Assembly: GCA_034620365.1 (NCBI GenBank)
Contig: JAQGEQ010000243.1
Coordinates: 110,375-174,374 of the forward strand
Length of the DNA: 64,000 nt
Direction: 5' to 3'
Source: Pegea sp. RAD2-039
Taxonomy: Eukaryota; Chordata; Thaliacea; Salpida; Salpidae
The position numbers and the translations under genes are program-made. The first letter of the stretch is position 1; each line of letters opens with the position of its first letter. Below the pieces are notes generated by a model. The model was not told the DNA's origin and ran no database searches. It saw only the letters and a list, made by a program, of their open reading frames with translations. Shown here piece after piece: positions 48,575-61,260 of the stretch.

Positions 48575-51180
48575 AATTTTATAGTTTAAGCTCAAGAATA
48601 TCTTTATAAACAATTTCTTATTCTATTTCGTAGATTTTAGCATTTAGCGGGCTTATCAATAAATCGTCACAGTACAAAATGGCTTTAAAACATATTTTAA
48701 TCTTTCGATAAAACCATATATGCCGTAATAAGAAAAAATCATATATATATTATTCATTATTAGTAATTTTTTACAATTTTAAAATACATTATTTTTTTCA
48801 TTTACTGGCTGTTTAAAGTAAACCAGTGACTAGCTTAAATCTTTTTTATATTGTAGATATTTATATTGTTCCACTTTAATTATATTTTGAATTTAACAAT
48901 AGTGAAGAAAACAACTTGTAGTTGCAATTTATATAATTCAAATGTTTTTTGAAAACTTTTCTAATACCAATTTCTAATGTAAGAGATTACTGTTTGAGTA
49001 GTCTTGCTTTTTTTTGATAAGACATTTTTAAGATTCTTATTAAAATCTATTTATCTTTAAATCATTTTTTTATTTCTGCATATTCATCTACCTGACAAAA
49101 ATTAATTTAATTTTGCAGCTTTTTCCAGTTTTAATTCTGTATATACCAGAAAAGAGTAATAAAAGATAGGTACGTAAATTTAGTCAAAATGTGAAACTTT
49201 TCAGTTTACAAAAAGTCGTTGTAAGTTACATTGCCACTGACAGGTATGTTTCCTACGACAAATACTACTTTTGATTATTAATATTCTATAAATTATACGA
49301 TTTCATTAACAGAAAGTGAAAATATATTCAGCCACGTTTATATAATCATCTGCCCTAATAATCATCTATACTGTGACCTGGTTGCTGTATATTCAGTTGA
49401 AGACGAGGTACACTCAAGTAAAAGACAGTTTTTGGAAGTGTTATATTTTATTTAGCGGGCAAGAACAAAATGCATTTCTTTTCAACAAGATTTTTTCATA
49501 CAAAGAATATTTAAACCTCATATGTACAGTTATCGTCTTGTGTTTCTTTTTAATATTTTAAAGATAATTAATTTAAAGAATATTTCAATGCTTAAAATAT
49601 TTGAAATATCTATCCAATGTGTGTTTAGATTGTGATCTTGTTATAAAGTTTTCGATTAAACTATTGAATATAATTTCGATTAATAAATTTAAAGTATAAG
49701 TTATTTTTTAACAACTTTTGCGCTCTGACCAAAATTTGCATTTCATTCATGTAAATAGAAAAGTGTCACAGAAATATGATTATTTTTGGTTTAGGCTAAT
49801 TGCAGCTCTGCTAGTAAGAATTTGTTTTCTTCATTTGCCAACTTATAAATCAGCTAATAGGCTAACAGTTTTACCAAAATGTCAGTTCAAAGAAAATCGG
49901 ATATTTTTTATGATTTAGAAAATTGTTTTCAAATTGAAGTAAATACTTTGAAATATATTGATAACTTTTTTAATGTATCTTGAGTCGCTTAGTAATAAAA
50001 ACTGCTAAATCTTAGAGTTAAGAGACACTAAAAGCCTTATTCTTCTAAGTATAAGTAATGAAGAAGTGTTGCAAGGAAGAAAGAGTTAGATGATCTGAAG
50101 TCAGTAAACAGGATGCAACTATTGTGTTTAAGTGTAATAAACCAACAAGCATCTCTTAGACATTTAAAAAATCTTAAAAAATGGTTCAGCTACTTACCCA
50201 AAAGATGAAACTATATTCAGATGGCAAAATTAGTGAGAAAGCTATCATCATGTTTGCAACAGATTGTTTAAAAAAACTCTTATTCAATCTAAATAACTTA
50301 AACTAAACAGTAACGACTAAACCAGTTTCTTCCAAAATTAAAAAAAGACTTAGCGTACTACTCGATGATACTTTACAGATAAGAATAAATAAAAGTAAAT
50401 CTCTTTATTAATGAAAATCATTAATATCATTTCTTATGTTGCATTCCGTTTATGGTACAGTAAAAGGAATAGATTTAGGAATAGGATTTATTTCAGAATT
50501 TCATGAAGTTCTTATATAAAACGAAGCTAGAATTATCAAAACTGTCTGCAGTGGAAGCTGATGCTTGTTCTTGCATGATCAGGTTCAAACAAAGATTTCA
50601 AGGACTTATTATGAGTGTTACAATCTTACTTAAGTAACATGGCATCATCGAACTTTGCAGCAAGAACTCTTTGGATAAGCCAAATGTATCATCAGTAGTA
50701 ATTACAACAGTACACTGGATCAAAATTAATTAACTGAATCATCATAAGCTTAAAAATTTTCTTGTTGCTGTTGATGACGACTGTGCTGACCTGGTAATGT
50801 TTGCAATACTACCAATCCGTGCTTCATATTATTATTAATGCCTTTCTTTAAATAATTTATGATCTTATTCCCGAAGTCGAGTTATTCATAGGAGGAAAGA
50901 AGGACTTGATTTATGATTATGACTTGCTGATATAGTATATATGATTAACATTATCATGCTGTTTTCATTTGTAGATAACTTCTTACAAGTAACAAATTAG
51001 CTGTTCCAAAAGTATCCAAATAGTGTTGACTCTTATTAAGAAGCTTTCGAAAGTACAGCTTGCTTGTAAAAGTACATCTTACATCTCTAGGAAGCTGATG
51101 AATCTTTCAGAACACTTTGTAGATTTTTAGTAGACGACTTCAAACGTTGTATAATTAAGATCAATTCTTTTTATCTTTAA
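48575..51180. other. Intergenic, no gene recognised
   Basis: AT-rich upstream flank of WDR76. The patch 50430-50830 is less AT-rich and has short broken open stretches on the plus strand (for example GIDLGIGFISEFHEV); it may be a decayed gene or transposon, but I cannot place it in a family. Confidence 0.4.
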
Positions 51181-51653
51181 TTGGATTTAATTGCTGGAAG
51201 TTTCTAGAATTAATTTGGAATTACTATATATACAAGTATGTTTCAGACTTAAATAAGATTTTAAAGATTTGAGGACTTTTGGAATTATTTGAATCAAAAA
51301 TCATTCTATTTGAATAAGGTTATTCAGGTTATAGGTTGTTAGGATAACAAATTTATTCTGATATTGCTTATAAGCTTTGATAAAACTGTTTTCAGTAAAG
51401 GATTTGTATATTTTTTGTGATCATATCTGGATTAGAAATCAATTTGGACTTTTTATCATCTTCAATTTCTATATACTCTATTTGAATAACTGCTAATAAG
51501 CTGTGATTAAGTTTTGTGGTGTATTTATTTATTATTATTTATTATATATTATTAACTTGGTATATTTGTTTATAAATTTATTTATATACATATCACATAC
51601 ATTTATCTGACTTATAAATTTCATACTTTGGTGGGAGTTACTAAAAATCTATC

Positions 51654-52649
51654 ATGGAAACTATGGTAGATACAAATGGCAGGACCTTGCGGTCAAAAGC
51701 TCCAAAAAACCCAAGCAAACCAAGTTCTTCAAAACAAGCTTGCAATGGCAATTGCCAAGCTTGTAACAAAACTTGCTCTGGTGAAGATATGGCAATAGAT
51801 TGCATCAAATGCCTCTCTAGGTTTCACCTCACTTGTAGTGATGTGAATGAAAAATTATATGATATATTTGAAAATAATAAAATGCAGCAAGTGGGATTTT
51901 GTTGGACCTGCATTAAATGTAGATCTATGGACAAAACAACTACCTCGTCCAACACTAACAAAAGCCTATTGTCCGACATCAGCAACACCATATCCACTGA
52001 ATTGGCCAAATTAAAATCCGAAATTGGCAACGATGTTGCCAAAATCAATGAAAAGATTTCTATCTTATCAAAATCTATGGATGAACTGGATGCCTCCACA
52101 AAGAAGCCTCTCACATGGGCCTCAGTTGTTGGTAATTCTGGATCCGAAAAAAATACTAGCGTGGTGCAACTTCTTGCCAAGAAGGTTACTGACACGCACA
52201 AAAAACTTACTCTGGGCCGGGAGGATAGAGAAAACAATGTCATCATCTTTGGTGTCTCCGAGACTGATAAAGATGATGACATCAAGACTTTTAATCAAAT
52301 GAGCACTCAAAGCCTTGGTTTTGTGGACGCTCCAAAAGTTTCAATGATCAGACTCGGGGCAAAAAGATCAAATCATAAAAGACCGTTAAAAGTGTCCTTT
52401 CAGGAAAGATGGGACAAACGTAAGTTTCTTGCTAAGCTGTATAAGCTTAAGCAGGACGAAAAATTACAGGGCATCAGAGTAGCACATGATATGTGTGAAG
52501 ATGATCGCGTAGAAAATAAGCGTCTTCTAAAAGAGGCGTACAGCCGAAATCAGAAAGAGCAACCAACTGATTTCAAATACAAAGTTCGAGGTCCACCATG
52601 GGCTTTAAAGATTGTGAAGGTCTTTTCAAAAAACGGAAGTGCAAAATAA
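51654..52649 (+). CDS. LINE ORF1 protein with PHD-like zinc finger
   Basis: 331 residues, presumed RNA-binding/chaperone protein of the retrotransposon particle. A Cys/His cluster at residues ~33-90 (CQACNKTCSGEDMAIDCIKC, then FHLTC and CWTCIKC) is PHD-like, common in ORF1 of CR1-type elements. A coiled-coil-like stretch follows at ~105-155. The C-terminal third, with VIIFGVSETD and VSMIRLGAKR, resembles the RRM-like/transposase-22 type ORF1 core. It overlaps the start of ORF2 by about 52 nt in another frame. Confidence 0.88.
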   Translation: METMVDTNGRTLRSKAPKNPSKPSSSKQACNGNCQACNKTCSGEDMAIDCIKCLSRFHLTCSDVNEKLYDIFENNKMQQVGFCWTCIKCRSMDKTTTSSNTNKSLLSDISNTISTELAKLKSEIGNDVAKINEKISILSKSMDELDASTKKPLTWASVVGNSGSEKNTSVVQLLAKKVTDTHKKLTLGREDRENNVIIFGVSETDKDDDIKTFNQMSTQSLGFVDAPKVSMIRLGAKRSNHKRPLKVSFQERWDKRKFLAKLYKLKQDEKLQGIRVAHDMCEDDRVENKRLLKEAYSRNQKEQPTDFKYKVRGPPWALKIVKVFSKNGSAK

Positions 52650-55645
52650 CCACTGGACCCACATCATCCTTATTCAACCTCTCTTCGCACAAAATTATTA
52701 ATACTATGCTTCCAGCTCAAGATACCAGTACACAGAAGCCTACCACCAAATCTTACAAGTGTCAAAAAGACAATTTTTCTATTATATTAGGTATGTTTTT
52801 CAACGCACGGTCAATTGTCAACAAAATTTTCGAATTGAAAGCTCTTTTGCTTTCTCAAGATTTTACATTTGTTTTCATTACCGAAACTTGGTTGAAACCC
52901 TTTTATCCTGACTCCTTTCTGGATGACAGTGATCTTTTTCGTGCTTTGCGCTGTGACAGACTGTTTGATAGAGGCGGCGGTGTTTGTGTAATCTATAAAA
53001 CATCACTGGCACCTATGATTTCAAGAATTAAGATAAATACCATTGACTGCCCAGGATTTGAGATTATTGCTTTCAATTTTCATTACTCAAAGTCTAAGTT
53101 TTCCCGCTTTATATGTACCTACCTACCACCGTCTAAAGTTAACGATGAGGTTACTATTAAGGCCTTATTGAAGGTTCTAAAAAGCCTAGTTTGTCCTGAG
53201 ATTTATATTCTTGGGGATTTTAATTTTAGTAGAATTGATTGGAATAACCCAAATTTAGCATTCAATGGAAAATTGTTTAATTTGAATGGAGACAAAACTA
53301 ATTCAGCCAATCTGAGTCATGTCTTTGTAAACTTCCTTGATGCCAATAATCTATCTCAGATGGTTACTTTTCCAACCCAAGTTAGTGGTAATACTTTGGA
53401 TCTTCTCATCACATCAAAACCTGAGAACGTTATCTACGTTGATCAAAATGAACCTTTTGCTCTGACATGCGATCACAACATGATTGAATTCAAGCTCCAT
53501 CAAACTTTTTCTACGAACGTTAAAACTCCAAGCATACGGAACTTTTATCGTGGAAATTATAACAGTATAAACAAGTTTTTATCAGGTGTTGACTGGATTT
53601 CTGTTTTCAACTCTACCGAAGACATCAATGATATCTACTCGAGGTTTACTAACATTGTTAATGATTCAATTAAAAAGTTCATACCTTTATATAGAGTCAA
53701 CAAAAAACCACACTTGCCAAGATATTTAAGGAATTTACAGCATTTGAAAAACCTCTTATACAAACAAACTAAAGCAGATCCTTCCATCAAACCTCTATAC
53801 AAAGATCTTTGTCTAGTCTACAAGAAATCAGTTTATAGCTTCTATTTAGGAAAAGAAAGTGCAATCTTATCTTCACCTAGCAAGAAAACGTTTTTTGGCT
53901 TCATTAATTACAAGCTAAAGGCGAAATCTCATCTACCTCCCTTGCTTGATAACGCCAATCAGCTGGTGATGGAACCAAAGAATAAAGCTGAATTGCTAAA
54001 CAAACAATTTGAAAAGGTTTTTATAACCGATGATGGCAATACTCCTACTATTTCCTACTCCAATATCCTTTCAAATATCTCTGAGATGGTAGATCTAGAC
54101 ATAACAGCTGATATAGTATCTAAGGCTATTTCTTCTCTAAAATCAACAGTTTCCAACACCCCAGATCAAATCCCAGCTTTGTTTTTAAGAAAAAGTACTT
54201 CTTCTTTATCGCTACCCTTATCGCTACTCTTTAACACGACTCTTAAGCGGGGAAGACTTCCACAAATTTGGAAGAATGCTATTATTACTCCAATTTATAA
54301 GAAGGGTCCCAGAAACACTGCACTTAACTACAGACCAGTTTCGCTGACTTCGGTTATCTGCAGAACTCAAGAACACATCATTCACAACCATATAACTAGC
54401 CATTTGACGGAGCATCATCTAATATCTGATGTCCAGCATGGCTTTGTTAAGCAAAGATCTTCTTTGACTCAACATCTCAATTTTTTCAATGAGCTTACAG
54501 CTCATTACGAAAGTAATACTCCATGTGACATCATATACCTTGATTTTGCTAAAGCTTTTGATTCTGTTCCACACAACAAGCTCATTACTGTATTGAAAAA
54601 CATAAAAATCAGCAACTCTATCTTAAAATGGATTGAAGATTTCTTATCAGGTAGAACCCAACGAACCCGTGTAGAAAGATCTTTATCTACTCCTAGTAAA
54701 GTCACCAGCGGCGTTCCTCAAGGTTCCGTCCTGGGTCCACTTCTCTTTTTGATTTTCATTGAAGACCTCATCAGAAGACTAATAACAGTAGACAATGTCA
54801 GTGTGTTTGTGTATGCAGACGACATCAAGCTATTATCTGGTTCTCACTCAAAACTCCAAACTGCACTTAATATTGTAGAAAACTGGTCTGCGAATTGGCA
54901 ACTTAAAATCCAGCCAACAAAGTCTGAAGTTATAACATTCTCCCGTAAGCCAGCTGCCAACTTCAGCAACCAATACTACATCAATGGATCTATTCTTGAA
55001 CGAGTATCCTCAGTCATAGACCTCGGCATTACTCTGACATCTGACTTCAAATGGCACAGTTATGTTTCCAGAATCTTTGGAAAATCTATCAGGCTTGTCC
55101 ACCTCATCATAAAGACTTTTAATTCTAAAAATCCATGGTTTTACGTGAACCTTTTCAAACTGTACATACGCCCTATTCTTGAATACAATATCAGTGCATG
55201 GATGCCATATCAAGTTGGTGATATCAGAAAAATCGAATCTGTTCAGGCAAAATTTACGAGATTGGTTTGCAGGAAACTTAATATCAAATACGAGAGTTAT
55301 AACCATCGTCTCAGCTTCTTCAATCTAGATACTTTGGAAATCCGAAGAATCAAATACGACCTTATTCTGATTTTTAAAATTATTCACAACCTAATTGATC
55401 TTCAGTTTGATGACTTTTTCTCCATTAGTCCCTCCCTCAAGTTATATCAACTTAGAAGACATAAATTACATCTTAATAAGCCCACTCCACCAGCTACGTT
55501 AACCAGATTAAGTTTTTTCTCATACCGCACAATCAGTACATGGAACAATCTGCCATCAGAGATTGTCATGTCAAAATCACTTATGCTGTTCAAGAAAAAG
55601 CTGAATTGTTATAACATCGCCAACATTGCCATTTCTAAACTGTGA
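52598..55645 (+). CDS. LINE ORF2: AP endonuclease and reverse transcriptase
   Basis: 1015-residue frame from 52598; the true start might be the later Met near 52706. The apurinic-type endonuclease domain covers residues ~60-290: MFFNARSIVNK, FITETWLKP, YILGDFNFSRIDW and TCDHNMIEF carry the expected metal and catalytic positions. The RT domain lies at ~500-800: ITPIYKKGPR..NYRPVSLTS, HGFVKQRSSLTQ, IIYLDFAKAFDSVPH, SGVPQGSVLGPLLFLIFIEDL and the active site YADD at ~738. The C-terminal domain is followed by 3' UTR. No stop or frameshift. Frame is -1 relative to ORF1, overlapping it, so translation probably uses reinitiation or a downstream Met. Confidence 0.95.
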   Translation: MGFKDCEGLFKKRKCKITTGPTSSLFNLSSHKIINTMLPAQDTSTQKPTTKSYKCQKDNFSIILGMFFNARSIVNKIFELKALLLSQDFTFVFITETWLKPFYPDSFLDDSDLFRALRCDRLFDRGGGVCVIYKTSLAPMISRIKINTIDCPGFEIIAFNFHYSKSKFSRFICTYLPPSKVNDEVTIKALLKVLKSLVCPEIYILGDFNFSRIDWNNPNLAFNGKLFNLNGDKTNSANLSHVFVNFLDANNLSQMVTFPTQVSGNTLDLLITSKPENVIYVDQNEPFALTCDHNMIEFKLHQTFSTNVKTPSIRNFYRGNYNSINKFLSGVDWISVFNSTEDINDIYSRFTNIVNDSIKKFIPLYRVNKKPHLPRYLRNLQHLKNLLYKQTKADPSIKPLYKDLCLVYKKSVYSFYLGKESAILSSPSKKTFFGFINYKLKAKSHLPPLLDNANQLVMEPKNKAELLNKQFEKVFITDDGNTPTISYSNILSNISEMVDLDITADIVSKAISSLKSTVSNTPDQIPALFLRKSTSSLSLPLSLLFNTTLKRGRLPQIWKNAIITPIYKKGPRNTALNYRPVSLTSVICRTQEHIIHNHITSHLTEHHLISDVQHGFVKQRSSLTQHLNFFNELTAHYESNTPCDIIYLDFAKAFDSVPHNKLITVLKNIKISNSILKWIEDFLSGRTQRTRVERSLSTPSKVTSGVPQGSVLGPLLFLIFIEDLIRRLITVDNVSVFVYADDIKLLSGSHSKLQTALNIVENWSANWQLKIQPTKSEVITFSRKPAANFSNQYYINGSILERVSSVIDLGITLTSDFKWHSYVSRIFGKSIRLVHLIIKTFNSKNPWFYVNLFKLYIRPILEYNISAWMPYQVGDIRKIESVQAKFTRLVCRKLNIKYESYNHRLSFFNLDTLEIRRIKYDLILIFKIIHNLIDLQFDDFFSISPSLKLYQLRRHKLHLNKPTPPATLTRLSFFSYRTISTWNNLPSEIVMSKSLMLFKKKLNCYNIANIAISKL

Positions 55646-56018
55646 ATTTTTCTATTTTACAATACTATGATTCTGTGCAATTCTTCATTGTCATATGCTT
55701 TTTCGTTTACACGTCAAATAGATCTAATTTGTGAGAATGTGTGTTAGCGAGAGGTGCTCTCTTTAGGCACCCTCCTTCACATTTATTGTAATAAATAAAT
55801 AAATAAATACTTATTTCAGTTGTTAAATTGATAGATAAGGAAAACAATAAAATTAAAAGTCTTCTAAATGATTGAGTAATAATAAATCACTCTAAAACAA
55901 ATTAAAAATATAACAATTACAAGTTAAAGCTAATAAAATTTAAGTTAATAATATCTATCTAGATGCAACATAAATAATGTTCTAATTTGTGTTTATTTTA
56001 AAACAAAATTCTACTAAC

Positions 56019-56083
56019 CTTTTATCATCTGTAGGTGGCACAATTGAATTGAAAACAACTTTGTTATTTGATCTATCTACCAT
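56019..56083 (-). CDS. Orphan first exon of an unidentified gene
   Basis: On the minus strand ATG (56083) opens 21 codons (MVDRSNNKVV, then FNSIVPPTDDK) and runs into a strong donor, AAAAG|GTTAGT. The continuation should lie to the left, but the intact LINE begins about 200 bp away and the next gene on this strand is WDR76. No exon joining it in phase was found between 48575 and 51180. It may be a WDR76 5' alternative exon, an exon of a gene I could not see, or chance. Confidence 0.4.
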
Positions 56084-57796
56084 TTTGATGCAATAAACAA
56101 GTTAAGTAACTCTACCAACTGTTGATGTTATATAAATGAATTAGTTGATTTACAAAACAGTTTATGTTTATAAACAACAAACATTTTAAGATATCAAAAA
56201 AAAAACATTTTGATCTAACTAAGGTAAGTATTTAATAATTGCAAACGAAGAAAGTAAATCAATAAAAGATTATCAACTTCTTAAAAATATTTTCATACAA
56301 ATTTTCAGAAGTGAATAAAATCTCCTAGTCCCTAATTATAATAGTAAGGCACCTAGCAGCCTTGTATAAAACATATTATTATCAATTATTAAATAAAATA
56401 TAATATTAAACAGTGTCTATTTAAAATTCCAGCAATACAAAAACTATTTTTCCTGGAATCAGTATCATATTTAGTCATCTTTAAATCTAAGAATTCCATA
56501 AAAATTGTAAAAGTCCTCATGTTTAAAATGGTTATAGGACTTGATAAAAACAACAAAATGTATGGCATATATAAAATAAGCATAATATTTATATTATAAA
56601 AGGTATTTATTAATGTATAACAACAATTGTTATTTGGAAAAATTAATTAATTATATAATTTTTCTATAGATTTATTAAACAGTTTATATTCAGTCATACC
56701 AAATGTATTATACAACTTTATACTTTTACCTTATCAAAAGTACAAAAGTTGAAATTATATTAACTATTCTACCAACATGAAAATTTAATAAAGTTATATA
56801 CTAAAAAGAATAAAAAATTTACTAAAAGATTTAGATATTATAAATAAAGATATTCTGATATCTGATTCAGTTCTTAGAAACAAAAGATTAATAAAAAGAA
56901 ATCATAAAATTCTACAGAGACATTTTTTTACAGTTAAACAAAAATGTTTAAAACTTTTAAATAATTAACAAACAATTAATCAAATTTTACACCACTAATA
57001 CACTAAACTGAATTATGTGTAAAGTAGCTTAATATTAAAGTAGTATTTAAAAGACAAATTATAATTATTCAATTAAAATTATTTATCTAATGTTAGAATT
57101 TTCAAAAATAGCAAATACTTTTGCCATTCTAAAATCATGTAATGATTTATAATTCAGTTGAAACCTGAACCTCTTAAAATTATCCTTTAACTATCTCAAA
57201 AAGTTTAAAAAACTTATTTTCAAAATCAGTACAACAAAAATAAAGCTGATATTAAACAGTGGTAATGATATTAGTCAAAACATAAAGATGAAACACAACA
57301 CATAATCTCCAAAAATATGATGCAATATGACATAAGCTCACTAGAACTTTTCTTCAGTGCGAGATTTCAAAAAGTAAAAAATGTAGCAGAAAATAAATTC
57401 TAGAAAGCACGTGATTAACTAAATAAAAATTGGTACATCCAAGTTATTTGTGCTGACGCGCTCTCGATTAGTTGCCCCGTAAAACCTGCAAACTCATTTA
57501 ACAGCTGTTTAATAATTTTACATCCAATCATAAATCCTTATAGGAATTTTAGATTAGATTTTTATATTTTCTCTAATATTTTGTGTAAATATTTTATGTT
57601 ATATTGTATAGGGATCGCTAAACTATCACGTGTTGATTTCTTTTTTATAAACTTAAATATGTATAATAGGTCTTTTGTGAGCTTAGTAGGTGGGAAATTT
57701 TATTTCGAGAAACTGTTAAAGTTAGATTCATCATTCATTAACTTCTTGTATAATCTAAGCAAACTTACACACAAGATTGTATTGGAACTAGTAGCG
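56084..57796. other. Intergenic, nothing recognised
   Basis: AT-rich sequence between the orphan exon and the inverted LINE copy. No exon, RNA gene or repeat found. Confidence 0.5.
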
Positions 57797-60700
57797 TGTT
57801 TTATTTATTTCAATAAACGCGAAGGAGGGTACCAGAAAAGAGCACCTCACGCTAACACACTTTCTCACAGATAACATCTATTTAGCTAAAAATATAGAAA
57901 GTAAAAGATGTAACACATGGTATTTCGATATCACTCAAAGCATATAACAGTGAACAGTTACATGGAATGTTAATATTATAAGAAAGAGAAAAAAATCACA
58001 GTTTAGAAATGACAATTGTTGTAATATTATAACGGTTCAACTTCTGCTTGAATATATCGAGTGACTTCGACATGGCAATGTCTGATGGCAGCTGATTCCA
58101 TGTATTAATTGTGATCTATGACAAGAAATTTGCTCTGACCAATGTACTGGGTGATATAGGCTTATTAAGGTGTAATGTGTGTCGTCTGAGCTGATATAAC
58201 TTGAGGCAAGGACTAATGGAAAAAAAATCAGCAAACTGAATGTCAATTAAACTGTGGATAATTTTAATAATAAGAATCAAGTTCGATTTCCAAACATTCT
58301 AAATTGAAGAAACTGAGACAATGTTTATAACTATCATATTTAATATTAAGTTTCCAGCATACTAATCTCGTAAATGTAGCCTGAACAGATTCGATTTTTT
58401 TGATATCACTTACTTGATATGGCATCCATGCACTGACATTGTATTCAAGAATTGGACGTACGTACAATTTGAAAAGATTGATAAAAAAGCATGGGTCCTT
58501 AGAATTAAAGGTCTTTATAATAAGAAAGACAAGATTGAATGATTTTCCAAAGATTTTGGAAATATAATTGCGCCATTTAAAGTCAGATGATAGAGTAATG
58601 CCAAGGTCTAGGACCGAATATACTTGTTGAATAATAAATCTATTGATGGAGTATTGCTTCAAGCAATTTACAGCTGGTTTACGGGAAAAGGTTATAAGTT
58701 CAAAATTTGTGGGCTGGATTCTGAGCTGCCAATTTGTAGACCAGTTTTCTGATGATTTTAACTGATGATTTTAAAGAAGAAACCGCCTTAGATACCATAT
58801 TGACCGTTATGTCAAGATCTACCATCTAAGAGACATTTGAAAGAATGTCGGAGTAGGAGAGAGTACGAGTATTGCCATCATCGGTTATAAAAACGCTATT
58901 AAATTGATTGTTTAGCAACTCAGCTTTAATTTCTGGTTCTATCACAAGCTGGTAGCTGTTTTCACGTAAGGATGGTCTTTGAGATCTCGCCTTAAGCTTG
59001 CGATTTATAAAACCAAAAAAACGTTTTATTGCAAAGTGAAGAATAAACTGCACTTTCTCTTCCCAAATATAAATTAGAAATAGATTTCTTTTAAACTATA
59101 CAAAGATCTTTGTACAGAGAATTGATGGAAGGGTCTGTTTTAGTTTGTTTATATAGGAGGTTTTTCAAATGTTGTAAGCTCTTTAAATTTTTGGGCAAAT
59201 GTGGTTTTTTGTTGGCTCTATAAAAAGGTATGAATTTTTCGATTGACTCTTTAACGATGTTAGTAAACTTTGAGTAAATAGTATTGATGTCTTCGGAAGA
59301 GTTGAAAACAGAAATCCATTCAACCTCTGATAGAAACTTGTTAATGCCATTATAATTTCCACAGTAGAAATTCCTTTTGCTTGAAGTTTTAACGTTCATA
59401 AAAAAAGTTTGATGGAGCTTGAATTCAATCATATTGTGATCGCATGTCAAAGCAGAAGGTTTATTTTGATCAACGTAGATAATATTCTCGGGTTTTGATG
59501 TGATAAGAAGATCCAAAGTAGTACCAATAACTTGGGTCGGAAAAGTAACCATCTGAGATAAATTATTGGCATTGAGGAAGCTTACAAAGGCATGACTTAG
59601 AAAGGGTGAATTAGTATTATCGCTATCCAAGTTAAACGATTTTCCACTAAATGCTAAATTTGGGTTATTCCAGTCAATTTTACCAAAATCAAAATCCCCC
59701 AAAATATATAACTCAGGACACACAACACTATTCAGAACCTTCAATAAGGCCTTAACAGTAACCTCATCATTAATTTTAGACGGTGGTAGATAAGTACATA
59801 TAAAACCATAAAATTTGGACTTTGAGTAATGAAAATCAAAAGCGATAATCTCAAACCCTGGACAATTAATGGCATCAATCTGAATTCTAGAAATCTTGGT
59901 TGCAAGTGATATTTGGTAAGTTACGCAAACACCGAAGCCTCTATCCTACAGTCTATCACAACGCAAAACACAAAAAAGATTACCGTCAACCAGAAAATAA
60001 TCAGGATAAAACGGTTTCAACCAAGTTTCAGTAATAAAAACAAATGTGAAACCTTGGGAATGCAAAAGAGCTTTTAATTGAAAAATTTTGTTAATAATCC
60101 ACTGTGCGTTGAAGAACATACCTAATGTGATAGAAGAATTGTCTTTTTGATGCTTGTGAGATTTGATGACGGGTTTCTGTAAATTGATACCTTGGGTATT
60201 CATAATTGTGTGCGGAGAGAGTTTGAAAAAAGAAGATGTGGGTCCAGTGATTATTTGCCACTTCCACTTTTTGAAAAAATCCTTGACAATTCTCAAGACC
60301 CATGGTGGACCTCGAACTGTGTATTTGAAATCAGTTGGTTGTTTATTCGGATTTTGGTTATACGCTTCTTTTAGAAGACGCTTATTTTCTAAGCGATAAT
60401 CTTCACACATATCATGTGCTACTCTAATACGCTCGAATTTTTCCTCAAGCTTTAGCTTATACAGCATGGAAAGAAACTTGCGTTTTTTTCCAATTTTCCT
60501 GAAAGGACACTTTCAACGGTCTTTGATGATCAGAGCTTTTTGCTCCAAGTGTAGTCATTGATACCTTCGGAACGTCCACAAAATCATGGCTTTGAGAGCA
60601 CATTTGATTAAAAAACTTACTGTCATCATCTTTATCAGTCTCAGAGACATTAAAGATGATGAAATCGTTTTATCTGTCCTCACGGTCTATAGTGAGTGTT

Positions 60701-61260
60701 TTGTGCGAGTCGGTGATTTTCTTGGCAAGAAGCTGCACCATACTATCATTTTTGTCGGGACTGGGATCACCGACCACCGAGGCCCATGTGACTTGTTTCT
60801 TGGTAAAGGCCTCCAGTTCGTCCACTGATTTAGACAAACTAGAAAATTTCTTACTGTTTATGGCGACATCGTTGCCAATTTCCGATTTAAATTTGGCTAA
60901 TTCAGCAGATACATATTTGCTGATGTCGGATAAAAAGTTTTGATCAGAATTAGATGAGGGAACTATTGTGTCCATGGTTTTACATTTAATGCAAAAACAT
61001 TTAAATAAAATTTGCTTCATCTGCTTGTTATTAAACATATCAAAAATTTAATAGGATATTAAGGTCTCGGTAGCTTTAGGTATATCCAGCAAAGTTTTAT
61101 AAAAGATTTTTACTGTCACCAACCATAATATATAACATACAAATCATTTCCTAGAAACAACTTTATCACAACTTATAAACACTTATTCAAATAGAAAATA
61201 ACCTATTACCTGAAACTTATTCAAATTGATATAAATAATATAAAATATCTGAATATATAT
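57797..61260 (-). mobile_element. Inverted, decayed LINE family A copy lacking most of the RT domain
   Basis: Similar to the intact element end to end in reverse: 3' tail at 57797-57875, ORF2 C-terminus at 58264-58680, endonuclease at 59091-60120, ORF1/ORF2 junction near 60250-60480, ORF1 at 60490-61060, then 5' UTR to about 61260 (reverse complement CTATTTGAATAAG). Near 58740 the text jumps from sequence matching 54880 to sequence matching about 54140, so roughly 740 bp carrying the RT core and YADD are deleted. Several frameshifts and stops break both ORFs. It cannot move by itself. Confidence 0.9.

Larger units (their letters stand above)
51200..55806 (+). mobile_element. Full-length CR1/L2-like LINE (family A), apparently intact
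   Basis: A non-LTR retrotransposon with 5' UTR, two overlapping ORFs, a short 3' UTR and a (TAAA)n tail at 55790-55806 in place of a poly(A). The 5' limit is uncertain; similarity to the inverted copy continues upstream of ORF1 to about 51290-51480. The phrase CTATTTGAATAA occurs at 51308 and 51479, suggesting a repeated 5' UTR module. The 3' UTR contains a small hairpin, GAGGTGC...GCACCCTC (about 55751-55773), near the end; such ends are what the element's RT recognises in CR1/L2 families. Both ORFs are open, so it may be recently active. Confidence 0.93.
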
